Notes: generated by a model from the sequence alone, not told the origin. Counted from the stretch's first letter, positions 33,652 to 44,584 are shown. The stretch is 56,040 nt of DNA from Myxococcales bacterium (GCA_021787845.1 JAJYLH010000038.1:1-56040); one strand, 5' to 3'. Translations and numbers: made by a program.

Positions 33652-33797
33652 CCCAGCTCCCGAGGATGAGGACGGCGACGCCGAGTTTCAAGCACGCGAG
33701 GCGCCGGTCGTGCAAGGGCGCTCGGCAGCGTCGATGCGACAGCCTGCGACCCGGCGACGCGCCCCATCCGCCGCGTGAGTGGTAGAACGTTCGAGCG

Positions 33798-35753
33798 ATG
33801 CCGCTGCTCCGGGTCATCCATCGCTCGGGCGCGCTCGACGGGCGCGAGGTCGTCCTCGACCTGCCGGTCATCCGGCTCGGCCGCGATGCGACGTGTCAGG
33901 TGCTCTTCGACGAACAAACCGAGCGCGTGGTCTCGCGGCAGCACGCCGAGCTGCGTTGGGACGGCGACCGCCTCTTCGTCGTGCCGCTGCCTGGCAAGCT
34001 CGTGCTCCTGCGCGGCCTCGCGGTGCTCGGTCCGATGGAGCTTTTGCCGGGCGACGTCCTCGAGCTCGCCGGGCCGGGCGGTCCGAGCGTCGAGGTGCTC
34101 TGGGAGCGGTCGCGGCAGCACGTCGTCGGCGCGGGCCGCCGCCAGCAGGTCGACTACTACTCCCCGACGGTGATGGAGCTCCCGGCTGTGCTGGCCCCAG
34201 AAGCGGTGCCGCCCTCCATCGAGGTCGCGCCGCCGCTCGATCCCGGTCCGACCGATGCGCCTCCGGCTCGCGCCGGCGCCCGCTGCGACCCGTTCTCGCT
34301 GCCCGATACCGACGTCGACCTGCCCCGGCTCGAGCAGGCGCCTGCCGCGACTGGCGCGCCGGAGCCGAAGTCGGCGCCAGCGCTGCCGCTTGGCGACTCC
34401 GCTTTCGGGGGCATTCCAAAGGGCGCCGCCGACCCGGCGTATCGCGCGCACACGATGCTCCTGTCGCCGGTAGCGCCCGAGAAGCTGGAGGCGACCGACC
34501 TCCTGCCCAAGGTAAACGTCGCGCCGCCCCGGCTGAGCCGTCGATGGGCGCGGCCGGCGGCGATCGGCGCTCTGGTGCTGGTGCTCGCCGCGGGCGCGCT
34601 CGCCGGCGTCTGGTGGCACGAACGGGCCGCCAACCGGCGCTCGACGATGGCGCGCATCGCTCGGCTGGAGGCGAAGCTCGGCCGCCACGCGCAGCCGCCG
34701 GGCGTGTCCGACGACGATTGGAAAGCCTACGAGCAGGAATACGCGCAGGCGCAGCCGGCGCCAGTGACGCCCAGGACTCGGCTGCCGAAGCCGAAGCGCG
34801 CGCGCCACGAGGGGAGCGCCGCTGCCGGGGAGCCGAAGCGGCAGAGCCAGGCGCGAGCGAAAGAGCAGGGCGCCGCCGTGACCGCGTTCGCCGCGTGGAA
34901 GGGGCTCGAGCTCGGACGGCTCGAGTCGAAGCGCCGGTCGGCGAGCACCTCGTATCTCGCCCGACGCCGCGCCGCGCTCGAGGCGTACGAGGCGCTGGCG
35001 AACCCGCTCGAGAAGGACGCGGGCCCGACGGAGAAGCTGCTGCTCGATGCGGCGCGCCATCTCGGCGAGTGCGACGCCGCGATGCCGGAGGCCATCCTGC
35101 GCGGAGCCGAAGCGGCGGTCGCCCGGTTCGAGCACGACGCGCAGGCGAAGAACCAACTCGTCTCGACGCTCGAACGCGTCAAGCAGCACCGCTACGCCCC
35201 CACGATTACGGCGGCGCTGGGCGACGAGCGGGTGCCGCTCGAGCTCTTGTTCATCCCGTACGACGAGAGCGGTTTCGACGCGCGCCAGGTGGGGCCGGCG
35301 ACGGCGCTGGGGGTCCCCAAGGGGATGTGGCAGCTCCTGCCGAGCGTGGCGAAGGCGCACGGGCTCGACGTGGGGGCACAAGCGGACCAGCCCACCGCCG
35401 ACCCGGCCGACGAGCGGGAGCACTACGAGCAGGAGTCGCGGGCGGCGGCGCGGATCATGCGCGCCTTGTACGCCGGGCCGGCCGCGGGAAGCGCGCTGCT
35501 CGTCATCGCGAGCTACGACCACGGCAGCGGCGCGCGGCTCGCGGCGATGAAGGCGAAGGCCGGCGTGAAGCCGAGCGACCGCGACCCGGCGCAGGTGAAC
35601 GTGTGGCGTCTCGCACAGGCCGGCGCGCTCGATGCGACAGCGCTCCAGGAGGCCGAGACCGCTCTCGCCTGGGTCGCCATCGTCGAGCACCCGAAGGCGT
35701 TCGGCTTCGCCTTCCCGCCGCCGCTCGAGCACGTCGCCCTCGCCGACCAGTGA
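33798..35753 (+). CDS. FHA domain-membrane helix-lytic-transglycosylase-like protein
   Basis: 651 residues. Residues 1-105 form an FHA domain (IRLGRDATCQVLF, VVSRQHAELRW), a phosphothreonine reader, followed by a Pro-rich linker. One membrane helix lies near residue 255 (RPAAIGALVLVLAAGALAGV). The outer part is a long Arg/Ala-rich helical segment and an SLT/MltD-like domain: VPLELLFIPYDESGFD with the catalytic-type Glu, then GPATALGVPKGMWQLLPSVA. MltD-family enzymes cleave peptidoglycan to anhydro-muropeptides. The topology suggests that cytoplasmic threonine phosphorylation controls a periplasmic wall-cutting domain; this link is inference. The SLT domain could be inactive. Confidence 0.85.
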   Translation: MPLLRVIHRSGALDGREVVLDLPVIRLGRDATCQVLFDEQTERVVSRQHAELRWDGDRLFVVPLPGKLVLLRGLAVLGPMELLPGDVLELAGPGGPSVEVLWERSRQHVVGAGRRQQVDYYSPTVMELPAVLAPEAVPPSIEVAPPLDPGPTDAPPARAGARCDPFSLPDTDVDLPRLEQAPAATGAPEPKSAPALPLGDSAFGGIPKGAADPAYRAHTMLLSPVAPEKLEATDLLPKVNVAPPRLSRRWARPAAIGALVLVLAAGALAGVWWHERAANRRSTMARIARLEAKLGRHAQPPGVSDDDWKAYEQEYAQAQPAPVTPRTRLPKPKRARHEGSAAAGEPKRQSQARAKEQGAAVTAFAAWKGLELGRLESKRRSASTSYLARRRAALEAYEALANPLEKDAGPTEKLLLDAARHLGECDAAMPEAILRGAEAAVARFEHDAQAKNQLVSTLERVKQHRYAPTITAALGDERVPLELLFIPYDESGFDARQVGPATALGVPKGMWQLLPSVAKAHGLDVGAQADQPTADPADEREHYEQESRAAARIMRALYAGPAAGSALLVIASYDHGSGARLAAMKAKAGVKPSDRDPAQVNVWRLAQAGALDATALQEAETALAWVAIVEHPKAFGFAFPPPLEHVALADQ

Positions 35754-36099
35754 AGAACGCGGGCCGGTCTGCTCATCCGGTTGGCCACACCTGGACGAGA
35801 GCGCTCGCACAAGCCGGTGGTGGCAGGGCCGCTGGCCCGTCAGAAATGCACCCTTGTCCTCATCTCGCGGGCAAGCGGCCCGCGACCACCGAATCAGCGA
35901 GCCGCAAGTGCATGAACCGGAAATGCAGCCGAAGGCGATGCCTCCCTCGGCGCGAGAGAGCGAAGTTCACCACGTCCGCTACCGCTCCGATCGCCGCGGT
36001 CGATCCTGCTTGACGGTCAACACGAATCGCGGCAGGGTTCCGCGCCCGCCCTCCGACCGTGGTCTTCGGCGAGGGCGCATGGAACGCGCCGGAGCTTGC
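35754..36099. other. Intergenic region before the oxidoreductase operon
   Basis: No gene recognised. TTGACGGTCAA at 36010-36020 is a short palindrome that could be an operator or a -35-like element, but I cannot assign it. A ribosome site GGAG precedes the ATG at 36100. Confidence 0.4.
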
Positions 36100-38484
36100 A
36101 TGCCCGAGACGGACCTCATCGAAATCCGCGTCCACGGTCGCGGCGGCCAGGGAGGCGTGACCGCGGCGAAGATTCTCGCGGCCATCCACGCGCACCTCGG
36201 TCGCAGCGTGCAGGCGTTCGGCGACTACGGCGGCGAGCGCTCGGGCGCGCCCATCCGCGCGTACCTGCGCGCGAGCCGGGCGCCCATCACCAGCCGCAAC
36301 AAGGTCTACGCGCCCGACCACCTCATCGTGCTCGACCCGTCGCTGCTCGACGCGGGCACGCTCTCCGGCCTCAAGGGGGGCGGAACGCTCCTGCTCAACA
36401 CGAGCGAGCCGATCGACGCTTTCAATGGCCGCTTCGACGCCTTCCGGCTCGCGGTCATCGATGCGACCGCCATCGCGCGGGCGCGCGGCATCGGCTCGCG
36501 GGCGGTGGTCATCGTCAACACCACCATCGCCGGCGCGTTCGCGCGCATCTTCGACCTGCCGTTCGCGGCGCTCGAGCACGCGTACCAGCACCTCGGCTTG
36601 GCGCGCGACCTGCCCGCCGCGCGCGAAGCGTTCGAGCGGGTGCAGGTGCGGGAGACGGCGGAAGCGATGGCGCCGGGCGCACGCCTGGGGCTACCGCCGC
36701 TGCCCGACGTGATGCCGCTCGTCGAGCACACCGAGAGCCCTGCCGTCACCCTGAAGACCGGAAGCTGGCGGACGCAGACGCCGCGTTACGCTGACGGCCT
36801 CGCGCCGTGCAGCGCGTCGTGTCCCGCGGGCAACGACGTCGTCGGTTTCGTGCAGGCGCTGGACAAGCACGGCGTCGAGGCGGCGGCGGAGATCCTCGCG
36901 AAGACCACGCCCTTGCCGAGCGTCTGCGGCCGCGTCTGTCCGGCGCCGTGCATGGACGGCTGCAACCGGCGCGAGCTCGACGGCGCCGTGGACATTCGCG
37001 CGCTCGAACGGTGGATCGGGGACCACACGGAACCCGCTCGTCCCTCGACTGCGCTCGGGATGAGCGAACAGGGCACGAACGCGGTTTCTCCGGAACCCGC
37101 TCGTCCCTCGACTGCGCTCGGGATGAGCGAACAGGGCACGAAGGCGATTTCTCCCGACGACGCTCACGCCGAAGCCGCTCATGCCGAAGCCGCTCATCCC
37201 GAGCGCAGTCGAGGGACGAGCGGCCCCGGTGCGTCGAAGAGTTTCGCGATTGTCGGCGGCGGTCCTGCTGGGCTGTCGGCGGCGCACGCGCTCGCGACGC
37301 TCGGGCACCGCGCGACCATCCTCGAAGCCGACCGCGAGCTCGGCGGCGTCTTGCGTAGCGGCATCCCGGTCTACCGCCTGGCGCGCGAAGCGCTCGACCG
37401 CGACATCGGCAGGCTTCTCGCACGGGGCGTCGAGGCGCGGCTCGGCGAGCGAATCAGCCGCGAGCGCGTCGCCGACCTCGCGCGCGACTTCGACGGCGTC
37501 ATCCTCGCGACCGGTCTCGAGCGCCAGCGCGGCCTCGACGTGCCCGGCGCGAAGCTTTCCGGCATCACGCAAGGCCTGACGTTCCTGCGCCAGCTCGCGA
37601 TGGGCGAGAAGATCGCGCTCGACGGCGACGTGGTGGTCCTCGGCGGCGGCAACACGGCCATCGACTGCGCCCGCAGCGCGCTGCGTGCCGGCGCCGCGCG
37701 GGTGACCATCGCCTACCGCCGTGGCCGCGACGAGATGCCAGCGATCAAGGAAGAGATTACGGAGGCCGACAACGAAGGCGTCGAGCTCGCGCTCCTGCGG
37801 GCGCCGGTCGGTTTCAGCGGGAACGGTCGGGTTCGAGCGGTGCGGCTCGCGGAGGTCGAGCTGGGCGAGCCGGACCAGAGCGGGCGGCGTTCGCCGAAAG
37901 TGACTGAGCGCGTGGACGAGCTCGCCTGCGATGTGGTCCTCCTCGCGCTCGGCCAGTCGGCGGACCTGTCGGTGCTGCCGGAGCGCTGGACGCTGCGCGA
38001 CGGCCGCTGCTTCGACGGCGAGCATGCGACGCGGGTCTTCGCCGCGGGCGACGTCTCGACCGGCGAGGGCACCGTCACCCACGCCATCGGCGACGGCCGG
38101 CGCGCCGCGTTTCGCGCGATGGCGGCGTGCGGGCTGGAGGTGGAAATCCCGCCGCGGCTCGACGTCGCGAACGCGGTGCCGGCGAGCGCCGTTCGCTTCG
38201 GCCACTACCCGGGCTCCTCGCCGGCCGCGCACGAGCATCGGGTGCCCAGCTCCCTCGCCGGAGACTTCGCGGAGGTCGACGGCGGCCTCGCGAGCCCGGC
38301 CGAGGCGTCGCGCTGCTTCTCGTGCGGGACCTGCACCGAGTGCGACACCTGCCTCGTCTACTGCCCCGAAGGAATCATCGACCGGCGTCCGGGCGGCTAC
38401 GACATCGACCTCGAACAGTGCAAGGGCTGCGGCATCTGCGTCGCGGAGTGCCCGCGCAAGGCGATGGAAATGGTGATGACATGA
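36100..38484 (+). CDS. PorC-GltD-PorD fusion subunit of a 2-oxoacid:ferredoxin oxidoreductase
   Basis: This 794-residue protein has three parts. Residues 1-200 are the gamma subunit (IRVHGRGGQGGVTAAKILAA; QAFGDYGGERSGAP). Residues 225-310 and about 380-690 form a GltD-like flavoprotein: Fe-S ligands CSASCPAGNDVV and CGRVCPAPCMDGC, FAD site AIVGGGPAGLSAAHAL, NAD(P) site VVVLGGGNTAIDCARSAL, and AGDVSTGEGTVTHAIGDG. The C-terminus is a delta-type two-cluster ferredoxin (CGTCTECDTCLVYCPEG; CKGCGICVAECPRKAM). The fusion would pass electrons between NAD(P)H, ferredoxin clusters and the TPP subunit. A 190-bp repeat insert (37029-37220) lies in the linker before the FAD site, in frame. Its stop overlaps the alpha gene start (ATGA). 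Confidence 0.9.
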   Translation: MPETDLIEIRVHGRGGQGGVTAAKILAAIHAHLGRSVQAFGDYGGERSGAPIRAYLRASRAPITSRNKVYAPDHLIVLDPSLLDAGTLSGLKGGGTLLLNTSEPIDAFNGRFDAFRLAVIDATAIARARGIGSRAVVIVNTTIAGAFARIFDLPFAALEHAYQHLGLARDLPAAREAFERVQVRETAEAMAPGARLGLPPLPDVMPLVEHTESPAVTLKTGSWRTQTPRYADGLAPCSASCPAGNDVVGFVQALDKHGVEAAAEILAKTTPLPSVCGRVCPAPCMDGCNRRELDGAVDIRALERWIGDHTEPARPSTALGMSEQGTNAVSPEPARPSTALGMSEQGTKAISPDDAHAEAAHAEAAHPERSRGTSGPGASKSFAIVGGGPAGLSAAHALATLGHRATILEADRELGGVLRSGIPVYRLAREALDRDIGRLLARGVEARLGERISRERVADLARDFDGVILATGLERQRGLDVPGAKLSGITQGLTFLRQLAMGEKIALDGDVVVLGGGNTAIDCARSALRAGAARVTIAYRRGRDEMPAIKEEITEADNEGVELALLRAPVGFSGNGRVRAVRLAEVELGEPDQSGRRSPKVTERVDELACDVVLLALGQSADLSVLPERWTLRDGRCFDGEHATRVFAAGDVSTGEGTVTHAIGDGRRAAFRAMAACGLEVEIPPRLDVANAVPASAVRFGHYPGSSPAAHEHRVPSSLAGDFAEVDGGLASPAEASRCFSCGTCTECDTCLVYCPEGIIDRRPGGYDIDLEQCKGCGICVAECPRKAMEMVMT
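37029..37220. repeat. In-frame repeat insert in the oxidoreductase fusion gene
   Basis: Two tandem 63-bp units begin GGAACCCGCTCGTCCCTCGA at 37029 and 37092. An inverted copy of the core follows, ending near 37220 (GCTCATCCCGAGCGCAGTCG). The outer ends thus form inverted repeats of about 30 bp. The core is the interspersed repeat also seen at 8817-8851 and inside the element at 14925-15077. All codons stay open and give PARPSTALGMSEQ twice and then HPERSRGTSG. Related GltD-type proteins go straight from the Fe-S segment to the FAD site. Confidence 0.88.
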
Positions 38485-39644
38485 GCGCGGAACTGATCAG
38501 CGCGAACCACGCGGCGGCCCTGGCGACGATTCTCGCCGCGCGCGCGAACCGCACCGCCCGCGGCTTCGGCAGTGGCGTCTATCCGATCACGCCGCAGACC
38601 GAATCGATCGAGCGCATCTGCGAGGAGACGTTCGAGAAGGGCCACGTCGTGCGCGTCGAGAGCGAGCACAGCGCGATGGCCGTCTGCATGGGCTTCTCGC
38701 TCGGCGGCCTGCGCGCGTTCACCGCCTCCAGCTCGAACGGCCTCGCGTACATGGCGGAGAACGTCTTCGCCGCGGCGTTCTACCGGCTGCCGATCGTGAT
38801 GATGGCGGTCAACCGCACCCTCGGGCCGCCGTGGAACATCTGGGTCGACCACGGCGACACGCTGGCGCTGCGCGACGCGGGCTGGATTCAGCTCTACTGC
38901 GAAGACAACCAGGAAGTCGCGGACTCGGTGCTGGCCGCCTTCCGCATCGCGGAAGACCGGCGGGTGCTCCTCCCGGCGATGGTCTGCCAGGACGCGTTCA
39001 TCCTTTCGCACACGATGATGATGACCGACCTGCCGCCGCAGGCCGAGGTCGACGCCTTCCTGCCGCCGCTCGACCTGCCGCATCGGGTGACCGCGCGGCC
39101 GCTGGTCGTGGGCGGGCTCGATCCGCCGCGCGAGACGGAGGTGCACCGGCGCCAGCACCAGGAGGCGATGAACGCGGTGTTCGAAGTGCACGAAGAGGTG
39201 CGCGGCGAGTTCAAGCGGGTGTTCGGGCGCGAGCTGCCGCCGGCGATCGTGCCTTACCGGCTCGACGACGCGGAAACGATCTTTGTTTCGATGGGCACCA
39301 CGGCGGCGACCGTGCGCCAGGTGGTCGACGCGGCGCGCGCGCGCGGCGAGAAGGTCGGTAGCCTGCGCATCCGGATGTTCCGTCCCTTCCCGGAAGCGTT
39401 GTTGCGAGCAGCGTTCGCGGGACGAAAGCGGATCGCGGTGCTCGACCGCGACCTCTCGCCGGGCCTGGGCGGCATCGTCTTTAGCGAGGTGCGCGGCCTC
39501 GCGGACCCGGGCGCGCTGGTGCAGAACTACATGATCGGGCTCGGCGGCGGCGACGTCCGGGCGGAGCACATCGAACGGATTCTCGCGGACGTGCGCGCGC
39601 GCGAGCGGGCGGGCGCGCCCGAGTTCGTGGAGGTGGGCGGATGA
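38481..39644 (+). CDS. porA: 2-oxoacid:ferredoxin oxidoreductase alpha subunit
   Basis: This 387-residue protein of the pyruvate-ferredoxin oxidoreductase alpha family has SGVYPITPQTESIERICEET (the PITP motif), VRVESEHSAMAVCMGFSLGG, ASSSNGLAYMAENVFAAAFY and the domain II region GTTAATVRQVVDAARARGEK. It binds the 2-oxoacid and, with beta, the TPP cofactor. ATG overlaps the fusion-gene stop and its own stop overlaps the beta start (ATGA), so the three genes are translationally coupled. Pyruvate is the likeliest substrate, but other 2-oxoacids are possible. Confidence 0.92.
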   Translation: MSAELISANHAAALATILAARANRTARGFGSGVYPITPQTESIERICEETFEKGHVVRVESEHSAMAVCMGFSLGGLRAFTASSSNGLAYMAENVFAAAFYRLPIVMMAVNRTLGPPWNIWVDHGDTLALRDAGWIQLYCEDNQEVADSVLAAFRIAEDRRVLLPAMVCQDAFILSHTMMMTDLPPQAEVDAFLPPLDLPHRVTARPLVVGGLDPPRETEVHRRQHQEAMNAVFEVHEEVRGEFKRVFGRELPPAIVPYRLDDAETIFVSMGTTAATVRQVVDAARARGEKVGSLRIRMFRPFPEALLRAAFAGRKRIAVLDRDLSPGLGGIVFSEVRGLADPGALVQNYMIGLGGGDVRAEHIERILADVRARERAGAPEFVEVGG

Positions 39645-40585
39645 AAACGCTTCAGACTTTCGAACCCGAGCCCGCGCTCGGCGGCCTCGCACACACGCCC
39701 GCCGATCGGCCCGAGCCGATCTTGCGCGCCGGCAACACGAACTGCGGCGGCTGCGGCATGTCCATCGGCTGGCAGCTCCTGTCGCGGGCGGTCGCCGATC
39801 GCCCGGTGCAGCTCGTGATTCCCGCGAGCTGCTCCATCGTCACCGCGGGGACCTACCCGTTTTCCGCCTATGGCGCGCCGATCGTCGCCTCGACCTTCGC
39901 GAGCGCGGCCGCGGTCGCGAGCGGCCTCGCGCACGCCGCGCGATTGAACGGCGAGAAGACCCGGGTCCTCTGCTGGGCCGGCGACGGCGGCACCTACGAC
40001 ATCGGCTTCGCCACGATTTCCGCGGCCGCCGAGCGCAACGAAGACATCCTGTTCATCTGCTACGACAACGAGATCTACGGCAACACCGGCGGCCAGCGGT
40101 CGAGCGCGACGCCGCAGAACGCCTGGACGACCACGACCCCGGGCGGCAAGGATGTTCCGAAGAAGGATCTCCTCGGCATCATGGCCGCGCACCGCATTCC
40201 CTACACCGCGTCGGTGTCGATGGCGCACCTGGACGACGCGCATCGCAAGCTCGAGCACGCGCTGGCGACGCCGGGCTTCCGGTTCCTGCACCTCTTGGCG
40301 CCCTGCCCGACCGGATGGAAATCGGAGCCGGCGGAGAGCGTGTCGCTCGTGCGGATGGCGGTCGATTCGGGGCTCTACGCGGTCTACGAGGTCTTCGACG
40401 GCAACCGGGTGCGAATCAACATCGACCCGACGATGAGCGACTCGGCGCTCGAACGGTACATCGCGTCCCAGGGCCGCTTCCGCAAGGGCCACGCCGACCT
40501 CAAAGCGCTGCGGGGAGAAATCGACGCGAGCTGGCGCGAGCTCCGCGCCCGCGCGGGTTGGGCAAGCGAAGAAGCAACCCGCTAG
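39641..40585 (+). CDS. porB: 2-oxoacid:ferredoxin oxidoreductase beta subunit
   Basis: 314 residues with NTNCGGCGMSIGWQLLSRA (the Cys cluster of the TPP subunit), the TPP motif CWAGDGGTYDIG through CYDNEIYGNTGGQ, and PCPTGWKSEPAESV near the end. A further Cys (ASCS) and the GWK segment match PorB of the four-subunit enzyme. It decarboxylates the 2-oxoacid to acyl-CoA and reduces ferredoxin, or works in reverse for CO2 fixation. It is the last gene of the operon, followed 35 bases later by two abutting MITEs. Confidence 0.92.
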   Translation: MKTLQTFEPEPALGGLAHTPADRPEPILRAGNTNCGGCGMSIGWQLLSRAVADRPVQLVIPASCSIVTAGTYPFSAYGAPIVASTFASAAAVASGLAHAARLNGEKTRVLCWAGDGGTYDIGFATISAAAERNEDILFICYDNEIYGNTGGQRSSATPQNAWTTTTPGGKDVPKKDLLGIMAAHRIPYTASVSMAHLDDAHRKLEHALATPGFRFLHLLAPCPTGWKSEPAESVSLVRMAVDSGLYAVYEVFDGNRVRINIDPTMSDSALERYIASQGRFRKGHADLKALRGEIDASWRELRARAGWASEEATR

Positions 40586-40620
40586 TGTAGCGCGCCAGAA
40601 GCCTCGTGGTTCTGTCGAGG

Positions 40621-40800
40621 CCAGTAGGTTGGACGGTCCGGTCGCACGCCGTTAGGCGGGCGAACGGCCGTCCGACATTCCAGAGCGATCGCTGAAACGT
40701 CACTCCACCGCGATCGCTCTGGAACGACGGACGGCCGGTCGCGCGGATCGTTCCAGCGCAATGCGAATCCGCAAGGCGACCGGACCGTCCATCCTACTGG
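40621..40800. mobile_element. MITE family M1, copy 2
   Basis: A 180-bp element whose first and last 25 bases are inverted repeats with one mismatch (CCAGTAGGWTGGACRGTCC...). The interior has a second hairpin with TTCCAGAGCGATCGC and GCGATCGCTCTGGAA. It shares its termini with 2056-2258. It directly abuts the next element at 40801 and encodes nothing. Confidence 0.88.
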
Positions 40801-40950
40801 GGTATTAATCGTTGCGAAAGTATCTGCACCTCGCATCATCAGTCGTGGCACGGGCGTCCCCGCCCGTGTAGCCTTCGTTGTGTTTTTCACAGGCGAGGAC
40901 GCCTGTGCCACGAGACCCCGACTGCAACTACTTTCGCAACGATTAATACC
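40801..40950. mobile_element. MITE family M2, clean copy
   Basis: A 150-bp element with perfect 22-bp terminal inverted repeats (GGTATTAATCGTTGCGAAAG... at 40801-40822 and its complement at 40929-40950). The interior is an inverted pair, GTGGCACGGGCGTCCCCGCC and CAGGCGAGGACGCCTGTGCC. The same element in opposite orientation forms the core of the composite at 8526-8817. It sits back to back with the M1 copy at 40621-40800. Nothing further was seen to 41061. Confidence 0.9.
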
Positions 40951-41061
40951 CACAACCGACGACACTTCCAGCGGGTCACACCAGGTCGGGTCGGAGACGG
41001 AAGTCTCGGTCGGCGCGAGCGGGTCGGGGCTGTTTCCTCATCGGCGATCGGGCGCTTGAGA

Positions 41062-42425
<1,364 letters not shown>

Positions 42426-42429
<4 letters not shown>

Positions 42430-44306
42430 CCCGTCTCTCCTCGCGCCGCCGAGGCTTCCTCGACGGCCGCCAGCAGCACCTCGAAGACGCTTCCCTCGCC
42501 GACCCGACTGTCGACCCGGATCTCGCCGCCGAACGAACGCACGATGTTCTGGGACAGGAAGAGCCCGAGGCCGGTGCCGCCCGGACGCCGGGAGAAGAAC
42601 GGCTCGAACAGGCGCTCGCGCGCGTCGTCGGGGATGCCGCAGCCGTTGTCGGCGACCCGGAGGACCGCCTCGCCGCCGTGCTGAGCGAGACCGGTGCCGA
42701 GTTTCACGACCCCTCCCGGCCCGCACGCGAAGATCGCGTTCAGGAGCAGGTTCAAGAGCACCTGCTGCAGCTCGCCGTCGTTGCCGCGCACGACCCCCGG
42801 CGGCGTCGCGTCTTCCCGGCGGATCGTCACGCCGCGCTCCTTGGCGGTCGGTTCGACCAGTCGCGCCACCTTGTCCAAGAGCGGTCTGGCCTCGACCAGC
42901 TCGGCGTCGCCCGCCTGGCCGCGGGACAGACGCAGGAACTGTTGGGTGATCCCCCGGCAGCGCAACAGCTCCGAGCGGGCGATCTCGGCGTAGTCGAGAG
43001 CGCCTTGCCAGTCTCGATCGCCCGGCGCCATCTGGAGCGAGCGCACGATGCCCTCGACGCAGGTCAGGGTGGACGCGAGCGGCGTGTTCATCTCGTGGGA
43101 GAAGCCCGACGCGAGCAGGCCCAGCGACGCCAGACGATGCGATTCGGACAGGCGCGCTTCGGCGAGGCGCCGCTCGGTGATGTCGCGCCAGACCTCGACC
43201 GCCAAGAGCACCGAGCCGTCCGGGCCGTGGATGGGCGAGGCGCGCACCTCCTCGAACCGCTTCGAGCCGTCGGAGCGCGCGTGGGTGATGAGCGCGGAGC
43301 GGCGGCCCTGGGAAGCGAACGCGGCGTGCGCGGGGCAGGCGGTGTCCCGGCAGAGGCCGTCGAGCGAGACGCCGCACGTGCGGCCGATCAGCGCTTGGCG
43401 CTCGACGCCCGCGCGGTCGAGGAAGGCGTTGTTGGCGGCGACCACCTGCCGGTCCCGGTCGAGGACCACGATGCCATCGTCGACGCTGTTGATGACGCGC
43501 TCGAGTTGCTCCTGCTTGCCCTGGACCTCGCGCAACAGCCCGCTCGTCGCTTCCGCCATCGCGTTGAACTCTTGCGCGAGCCAGGCGACGGTGTCGTCGC
43601 CGCCGACCGGCACCCGTTGGGTCAGGTCGCCGGCGGCGATGGCGCGGGCGGCGGACTCGAACTTGCGCAGGCGCCGCACGACCACCAGGCGCAGGACGAA
43701 CGTCAGGGCGACGAGCAGCGCGAGGCCCAGCGCGCCGCTGCCGATGGCGAACCAGCGGGTGTCCGCGTCGAGCGCCGCGCGCAAAGGCCCCTCGGGGACG
43801 TCGACGATGAGAACGCCGTTGATGCGCTGCGCGGGGTCATGGCAGCGGTGGCAGGCGACCTGGTTGTGGATCGGCAGCACCGTGCGCAGCACTTGGCCGT
43901 GCTCGGTGGAGATGACGACCGACTGGGGGCGCTGGGCCGGCGGCTTGTCGTGGCAGGCGCGGCAGGTGGGGGACGAACGCGAGAACTGCTCTCCGGGCGA
44001 GCCCGGGGCGCTCGAAAAACGAAGCCGGCCGAAGCGGTCGAGGATGAGCACCCGCTCGAACGAGTGGTGCTGGCCGAAGTCCTCCACCATCTCCCGGACG
44101 AGGTCGCGGCGGTTCTCCAGCATCTGGTGTTCGAGCGCCAGACGCACGAGGTCCGCCTCCTGGAGCGCCGTCGCCCGGGCGCTCTCGATCATGTGCGCAT
44201 AGTGGTGCTGGACGAAGAAGTAGCTTCCGCACGCGATCGCCGCCACCACGACCGAGGTGACCGCGAGCGAAAGCGCTGTCCACATGCTGTGAACGCGCGC
44301 CAGCAT
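42426..44306 (-). CDS. Sensor histidine kinase with two c-type haem motifs outside the membrane
   Basis: 626 residues from ATG 44306. TM1 lies at about residues 10-32. The periplasmic part of about 150 residues has two CxxCH motifs, CRACH (115-119) and CHRCH (152-156). TM2 lies at about 183-205, followed by a HAMP linker (RKFESAARAIAAGDLTQRVP), a PAS domain (VINSVDDGIVVLDRDRQVVA) and the histidine kinase core (GFSHEMNTPLASTLTCVEGI H-box; NLLLNAIFACG N-box; DNGCGIPDDARERLFEPFFS; GGTGLGLFLSQ). The two haems suggest sensing of redox state or a gas by cytochrome-like ligands. It pairs with the overlapping NtrC regulator, next to a cytochrome/NrfD operon whose redox state it may read. Confidence 0.92.
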
Positions 44307-44584
44307 GCCCCCGATGTAAGCATTTTTCGTGCGCGATCGACAAGCCTGCCCGAGAGCGTGACGGGTCGTGGGCCTCGGTGGCTCGACCCCGAGAGCTTCC
44401 CGGGCTCTCGCTCGCAACCCGAGCTCGACCTTGGAAATGAGGCTCTTCGACAGAATCTGTGCGTGGAAAGCACCTCTCGGGAAGCCGGGCACGTGAGCGT
44501 CCGAGTTGGGCAGTGCCGTTCGCCGCTCTCCGACCGTCCTGTCGCCCGACGCGAAGATCTCGACGTGCAGTTCTCGCGATCGAC

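Noticed and set aside
36010-36020. Operator TTGACGGTCAA before the oxidoreductase operon
   Set aside because: A five-base palindrome arm is likely by chance and no regulator is next to it. Noted but not claimed.
44318-44335. Sigma-54 promoter for the sensor kinase on the minus strand
   Set aside because: The GC of the -12 part fits, but the -24 GG is missing and the site lies only about 15 bases before the start codon.
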